Of a DNA stretch of 64,000 bases, positions 60,400 to 64,000 are shown in pieces (position 1 is the first letter of the stretch; every line of letters starts with the position of its first letter). Source of the DNA: Hormoscilla sp. GUM202 (lineage in GTDB: Bacteria; Cyanobacteriota; Cyanobacteriia; Cyanobacteriales; Desertifilaceae); NCBI GenBank assembly GCA_005518205.2, contig RFFC02000001.1:237551-301550 (forward strand), given 5' to 3'. The translations under genes were made by a program, and so were the position numbers. Under the pieces are notes generated by a model. It was not told the DNA's origin and searched no databases. It saw nothing but the letters and a program-made list of their open reading frames with translations.

Positions 60400-61584
60400 A
60401 TGAAGAGCAGTAAACAGAAAATAATCATAGAGAATCTGATCAAAATCTACGGAAATAATCCTCGGAAAGCCCTGAAAATGTTTAGAGATGGTGCGACGAA
60501 AGATTATATATTAGAGAGGACGGGAAATGTGGTAGGGGTAGCGGATGTTTCTCTGGAAATAGGTGAGGGGGAATTATTCGTGGTCATGGGGCTATCGGGT
60601 TCGGGAAAGTCAACATTGGTGCGCTGCATTAACAGTCTAATTCCTGCTACTAGCGGCAATATCTATATAGATGGCGAAGATATTGTCCATGTCAGCGATG
60701 AACGGATGCGGGAGTTGCGTCGCACGCAAGTGACAATGGTATTCCAGAGATTTGGTCTGTTTCCCCACAAGACGGTAGCAGAAAATGTGGCCTATGGTTT
60801 GAAAGTGCGGGGAGTAGAAAAAAAACAACGCCGACAAAAAGCTTTGGAAACTTTAGAGGTAGTCGGTTTAGCCCAGTGGGCGGACTACCATCCATCGAAA
60901 CTGAGTGGGGGAATGCAGCAACGGGTGGGTTTGGCCCGGGCGTTAGCAACAGATGCTCCCATATTGTTGATGGATGAGGCGTTTTCGGCTCTGGATCCTC
61001 TGATCAGGCGGGAGATGCAAGATGAACTCATCCGACTGCAACAGGAATTGCATAAAACAATAGTGTTTATCAGTCACGATATTCAAGAGGCGCTGAAACT
61101 GGCCGATCGCCTGGCAGTGATGAAGGATGGATATGTAGTCCAGCTGGGAACCCCCGAAGAAATAATTAATAATCCAGCGGATGACTATATTAGAGCATTT
61201 ATTCAGGATGTTAACCGCGCTAGCGTGATTAAAGTAGGCGCGATCGCTCGCAATCCCAATTCCTTTATGCTAGAAAGTAAATTAGTTAAGGCGGCGATGA
61301 TAGAAATGAGCGCCGAAGATCGAGAACAAAAGTACGTGCTGGATGGGGATGGCAAACCAGTAGGATTAGTGACAGCAGCTAGACTGGCCAAGGCCCTGGA
61401 AGTAGGGGAAAATGATATTGCCAAGGCGATGGCAAGAGATTTCCCCAAGGTAGATAAGACAACTAAGCTAGAGGAAATTTTTCCCCTCTGCCAAGGGGGA
61501 GAGGCGATCGCGGTAGTGGATGGTAAGGGAAAATTAGCAGGAGTAGTAGAACAATCAGATGTTTTTGCGAATATGGTAAATTAA
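60400..61584 (+). CDS. proV: Glycine betaine/proline ABC transporter ATP-binding protein
   Basis: 394 residues. Walker A GLSGSGKST, signature KLSGGMQQRVGLARAL, Walker B ILLMDEAFSALD, H-loop VFISHD, in the OpuAA/ProV arrangement. Residues about 265-390 carry a CBS-type region, the osmosensing part in OpuA homologues. Energises uptake of glycine betaine or similar compatible solutes. First of three genes, preceded by an inverted-repeat element. Confidence 0.94.
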   Translation: MKSSKQKIIIENLIKIYGNNPRKALKMFRDGATKDYILERTGNVVGVADVSLEIGEGELFVVMGLSGSGKSTLVRCINSLIPATSGNIYIDGEDIVHVSDERMRELRRTQVTMVFQRFGLFPHKTVAENVAYGLKVRGVEKKQRRQKALETLEVVGLAQWADYHPSKLSGGMQQRVGLARALATDAPILLMDEAFSALDPLIRREMQDELIRLQQELHKTIVFISHDIQEALKLADRLAVMKDGYVVQLGTPEEIINNPADDYIRAFIQDVNRASVIKVGAIARNPNSFMLESKLVKAAMIEMSAEDREQKYVLDGDGKPVGLVTAARLAKALEVGENDIAKAMARDFPKVDKTTKLEEIFPLCQGGEAIAVVDGKGKLAGVVEQSDVFANMVN

Positions 61585-61661
61585 CGTTTGGGGGTGAAGG
61601 GTAGGACTTGTGTCGCCCGTCCGGGTAGAACTCAGGAGGTTGTAATTTTTGAGTTATAAAA

Positions 61662-62609
61662 ATGAACAATTTTAATTTGTATGCCTTACCGCCAGGGAGC
61701 GTATTAAATCCATTTGAAGGGTATGAAATACCTGTAGGAGACTGGATAGAAGCTGGGGTTGATTTTCTGGTAGAAAACTTTCGACCGGTATTCCAAGCAA
61801 TTCGCTGGCCAGTAAGTATTGGTTTGGAAGGAATAGAAACAGGATTGAATGCAATCCCACCGCTGATATTTATCATCATTGTCGGTCTGTTGGCATGGCA
61901 AATAGCTGGACGAGGAGTGGGAATATTTAGCTATATAGCCATGTTAATTGTGGGTTTTTTGGGGGTTTGGGAAGAGTCAATGGTGACCCTATCCCTGGTA
62001 ATTACAGCCGTGGTATTATGCGTGATAGTAGGCATACCCATAGGCATTGCCTGTGCCAGGAGTGACAAGGCAGAGCAGATAATCAGACCGATACTGGATG
62101 CCATGCAAACCCTGCCGACCTTTGTCTATCTCGTGCCAGTGGTGATGCTATTTGGAATTGGTCAAGTACCGGGAGCGATCGTCACCTTTATATTTGCCGT
62201 ACCGCCTCTGATTCGCCTGACTAATATTGGCATCAGACAAGTTTCTCCAGAAGTTGTAGAAGCGGCCCAGGCATTTGGTTCGACGCCCAATCAAGTGCTG
62301 TGGGAAGCACAGATTCCTCTGGCAATGCCAACTATTCTCGCAGGTGTAAATCAATCGATTATGATGGCCCTATCAATGGTGGTGGTAGCGTCGATGATTG
62401 CTGTCGAAGGTTTAGGGCAAATGGTCTTGCGGGGAATTGGCAGACTAGATATTGCACTTGCCTCTACGGGTGGAATTGGCATTGTGCTGGTGGCAGTGAT
62501 GCTCGATCGCATCACCCAGGCGGTTGCGAATAAGCCCAATAGTAAGCTATCTTGGAAAGAGCGCGGACCGATCGGGGCCCTGCTACCACTACTAACTAGC
62601 AAAAAGTGA
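61662..62609 (+). CDS. proW: Glycine betaine/proline ABC transporter permease
   Basis: 315 residues. Five or more membrane helices starting near residue 65 (LIFIIIVGLLAWQIAG) and the conserved EAA loop EAAQAFGSTPNQVLWEAQIP. N-terminal 50 residues are hydrophilic. The end overlaps the next gene (gtga), so translation is coupled. Confidence 0.93.
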   Translation: MNNFNLYALPPGSVLNPFEGYEIPVGDWIEAGVDFLVENFRPVFQAIRWPVSIGLEGIETGLNAIPPLIFIIIVGLLAWQIAGRGVGIFSYIAMLIVGFLGVWEESMVTLSLVITAVVLCVIVGIPIGIACARSDKAEQIIRPILDAMQTLPTFVYLVPVVMLFGIGQVPGAIVTFIFAVPPLIRLTNIGIRQVSPEVVEAAQAFGSTPNQVLWEAQIPLAMPTILAGVNQSIMMALSMVVVASMIAVEGLGQMVLRGIGRLDIALASTGGIGIVLVAVMLDRITQAVANKPNSKLSWKERGPIGALLPLLTSKK

Positions 62610-62623
62610 GACTCAATAAGCAG

Positions 62624-63634
62624 ATGAGAACAAGAAAACTTGCATTAGCCACAGCCCTAGTGGCCTTACTAATAGGTGCTTGCGCCTGTAGTCCCAAGTC
62701 CGAAGAGACTGAAGGAAAAGCAGCGAAGATCGGCTACGGTTATGACGTTCAAGAAGAAATATTCCAGACAGAAGTTATTAATATAGGTCTGGAGAAACTC
62801 GGCTATAGGGTGGAAACAGGCATACAACTCCCGCCTCCAAGCATGCATATAGCTGTGGCTAATGGCGATGTTGATTATGCGGCTAATCACTGGTATCCAC
62901 AGCAGAACAGCTTTTTTGAAAATGCCGGGGGCGATGAGAAATTGTCCCGTGATGGAGTGATAGTAGACAATTGTCTCCAAGGTTATGTAATAGATAAAAA
63001 AACGGCAGACAAATATAAGATAACTAACCTGTCAGACCTGAAAAAACCGGAGATTGCCAAACTATTTGATACGGACGGGGATGGAAAGGCAAACTTAATC
63101 GGCTGCAATGCAGGTTGGGCTTGTGAATTAGTGATCGAGCACCATCTGGAGGCTTACGATCTCCAGGATACTGTCGAACAGGAACGAGGGACTTACTTTG
63201 CCTTGATGGGAGACACTATTGCCCGTTTCCAGGAAGGAAAGCCGATTCTCTATTTTAGCTGGACTCCCTTATGGCTGAATGCTGTTTTGAAAAACGGGTC
63301 CGATGTGGTATGGCTGGGAGTGAGTTTTACATCTTTACCAGCAGATCATGTAAAGGAGGCTCGGGAAGCTGTCATAGATGGAAAAAACCTGGGATTTTCC
63401 ATCAATCAGCAGAGAATATTAGCTTCTAATCAATTTCTGGATGCTAACCCAGCAGTGCGACGCTTCTTTGAACAGGTTGAGATTCCCATTGCCGATGTCA
63501 GTGCCCAGAACTTGCGGATGTACGATGGTGAAGATACACCGGAAGATATCCGCCGTCATGCCGAAGAGTGGGTGGCTAATCATCAAGAACTGTTCGATCG
63601 CTGGGTGGCAGAAGCGAAAAAAGCCGGTCAGTAA
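62624..63634 (+). CDS. proX: Glycine betaine/proline ABC transporter substrate-binding lipoprotein
   Basis: 336 residues from ATG 62624 (MRTRKLALATALVALLIGAC); GTG 62606 would add six residues and overlap proW. The lipobox LIGAC predicts a lipid-anchored periplasmic protein. Regions such as QEEIFQTEVINIGLEKLGY, VDYAANHWYPQQ and the TYFALMGDTIARFQEGKPIL segment fit OpuAC/ProX. Two Trp and Tyr residues typical of the quaternary-amine cage are present (HWYPQQ, YFSWTPLWL). Binds the solute for ProW. Confidence 0.92.
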   Translation: MRTRKLALATALVALLIGACACSPKSEETEGKAAKIGYGYDVQEEIFQTEVINIGLEKLGYRVETGIQLPPPSMHIAVANGDVDYAANHWYPQQNSFFENAGGDEKLSRDGVIVDNCLQGYVIDKKTADKYKITNLSDLKKPEIAKLFDTDGDGKANLIGCNAGWACELVIEHHLEAYDLQDTVEQERGTYFALMGDTIARFQEGKPILYFSWTPLWLNAVLKNGSDVVWLGVSFTSLPADHVKEAREAVIDGKNLGFSINQQRILASNQFLDANPAVRRFFEQVEIPIADVSAQNLRMYDGEDTPEDIRRHAEEWVANHQELFDRWVAEAKKAGQ

Positions 63635-63659
63635 GTCGGGGAGATCGCGTGAGGGCAGT

Positions 63660-63723
63660 GAAACCGGGTTTCTTTGACAAACTAGCGCTCGAAAAGCAGG
63701 ATCGCTCGTAGAAACCCGGTTTC
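63660..63723 (+). terminator. Hairpin after proX
   Basis: Stem gaaaccgggtttct (63660-63673) with agaaacccggtttc (63710-63723), 26 bases after the proX stop. No long T-run; it resembles the cphA terminator stem, so it may be a terminator or a dispersed repeat. Confidence 0.6.
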
Positions 63724-63948
63724 TTGTCGCCTGGGTGCCGTGGCAATAGGAGGAGGCGTGAGATGCACCCAACCGCGATCTGGGAAGAGTTCCCTTTCCC
63801 TCTCCGGTCCGTCCACCGGTAAGATGCGCTTCGGTGGGATAAGGCGTTGTTGAGTTTGCAGGTCGCGGGCCAGCAGGGTCCGGCGTCTGGCATTTCGGCC
63901 CAGTTGCTGGCCGATCTCATAGCGATCGGCCAAAACTCTACTAATCAT
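63682..63948 (-). pseudogene. N-terminal fragment of a Ser/Thr protein kinase
   Basis: From ATG 63948: ISRVLADRYEIGQQLGRNAR, then RRTLLARDLQTQQ, the start of a bacterial Ser/Thr kinase N-lobe with a glycine-loop-like LGRNARRRT. It loses similarity after about 38 residues, before the ATP-binding Lys, and continues as unrelated sequence. The true start of coding may be here, but the protein is truncated. Confidence 0.7.
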
Positions 63949-64000
63949 TATTTCTGCTATCCTAGTGAGCTGATATGCTTAATCCTAGATGCCCGAGCTG

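Overview
The window is chromosomal DNA from a cyanobacterium, probably filamentous. Evidence seen in the sequence: many GCGATCGC (HIP1-type) octamers, a near-canonical RpaA, the photosystem II peptide Psb30, cyanophycin genes (cphA, cphB), XisH/XisI, a DUF3493 protein, a DUF1400-type protein and several proteins typical of cyanobacteria. Genes for core functions are intact, but the spaces between them, and sometimes the genes themselves, are crowded with small inserted elements. These are palindromes, MITE-like elements, decayed IS elements and three group II introns without a reverse transcriptase ORF. The dense repeats and pseudogenes suggest a genome going through expansion of non-autonomous repeats. 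The genus is not determined.

Layout. 1-3.1 kb: 3' end of rlmN and an antisense zinc-ribbon gene, both duplicated; the second copy is split by an IS4-type remnant. 3.6-8.3 kb: signalling operon of a hybrid histidine kinase, a receiver protein and an Hpt-REC-REC-GGDEF diguanylate cyclase. 8.4-13.7 kb: MITEs, an interrupted membrane protein, an alpha/beta hydrolase, rpaA, a flavin reductase-like protein, a MIF-like tautomerase and a decayed toxin-antitoxin pair. 13.7-18.6 kb: two convergent fusion enzymes, TauD dioxygenase-methyltransferase and DegT aminotransferase-methyltransferase, separated by a group II intron and a mosaic of gene fragments. 19.5-25.1 kb: a GGDEF/EAL protein, small proteins, psb30 and recJ. 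25.2-30.1 kb: an ISKra4-type element inside a fibronectin-III gene remnant, a minisatellite, a cysteine desulfurase and xisHI. 30.3-35.5 kb: a Uma2 gene and a trypsin-like protease gene, each split by a group II intron, flanking a DUF362 gene. 35.6-39 kb: an IS1 remnant with nested insertions, tRNA-Thr(CGU) and small cyanobacterial genes. 39.2-45.5 kb: the rimP-nusA-ylxR-infB operon, with palindromes inside infB and ylxR. 45.9-53.2 kb: a second ISKra4-type element, a membrane protein, a transglutaminase-like protein and a broken kinase/FG-GAP/RTX fusion. 53.3-57 kb: ispF, a retropepsin-like protease, trmD and cphB, with hairpin arrays between them. 57.3-63.6 kb: cphA, tatA and the proVWX betaine-type ABC transporter. 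The window ends in a truncated kinase.

The most unusual signal is a family of imperfect palindromes whose stems vary but whose interior carries a conserved core of the form AGTGCGNNNRGCGC. They occur nested inside each other, inside another hairpin family, inside a transposase gene and inside ylxR. A separate hairpin family (arms like CGTGTCC...GGACACG around a CCCACCC/GGGTGGG stem) lies inside infB, inside a group II intron as a 110-bp tandem duplication, and upstream of trmD. The second highlight is that two group II introns can be joined conceptually across their boundaries to restore reading frames: a signal peptide for the protease and the C-terminus of the Uma2 protein. The third is the pair of enzymes that each carry a C-terminal methyltransferase of similar type, suggesting an undescribed small-molecule pathway.
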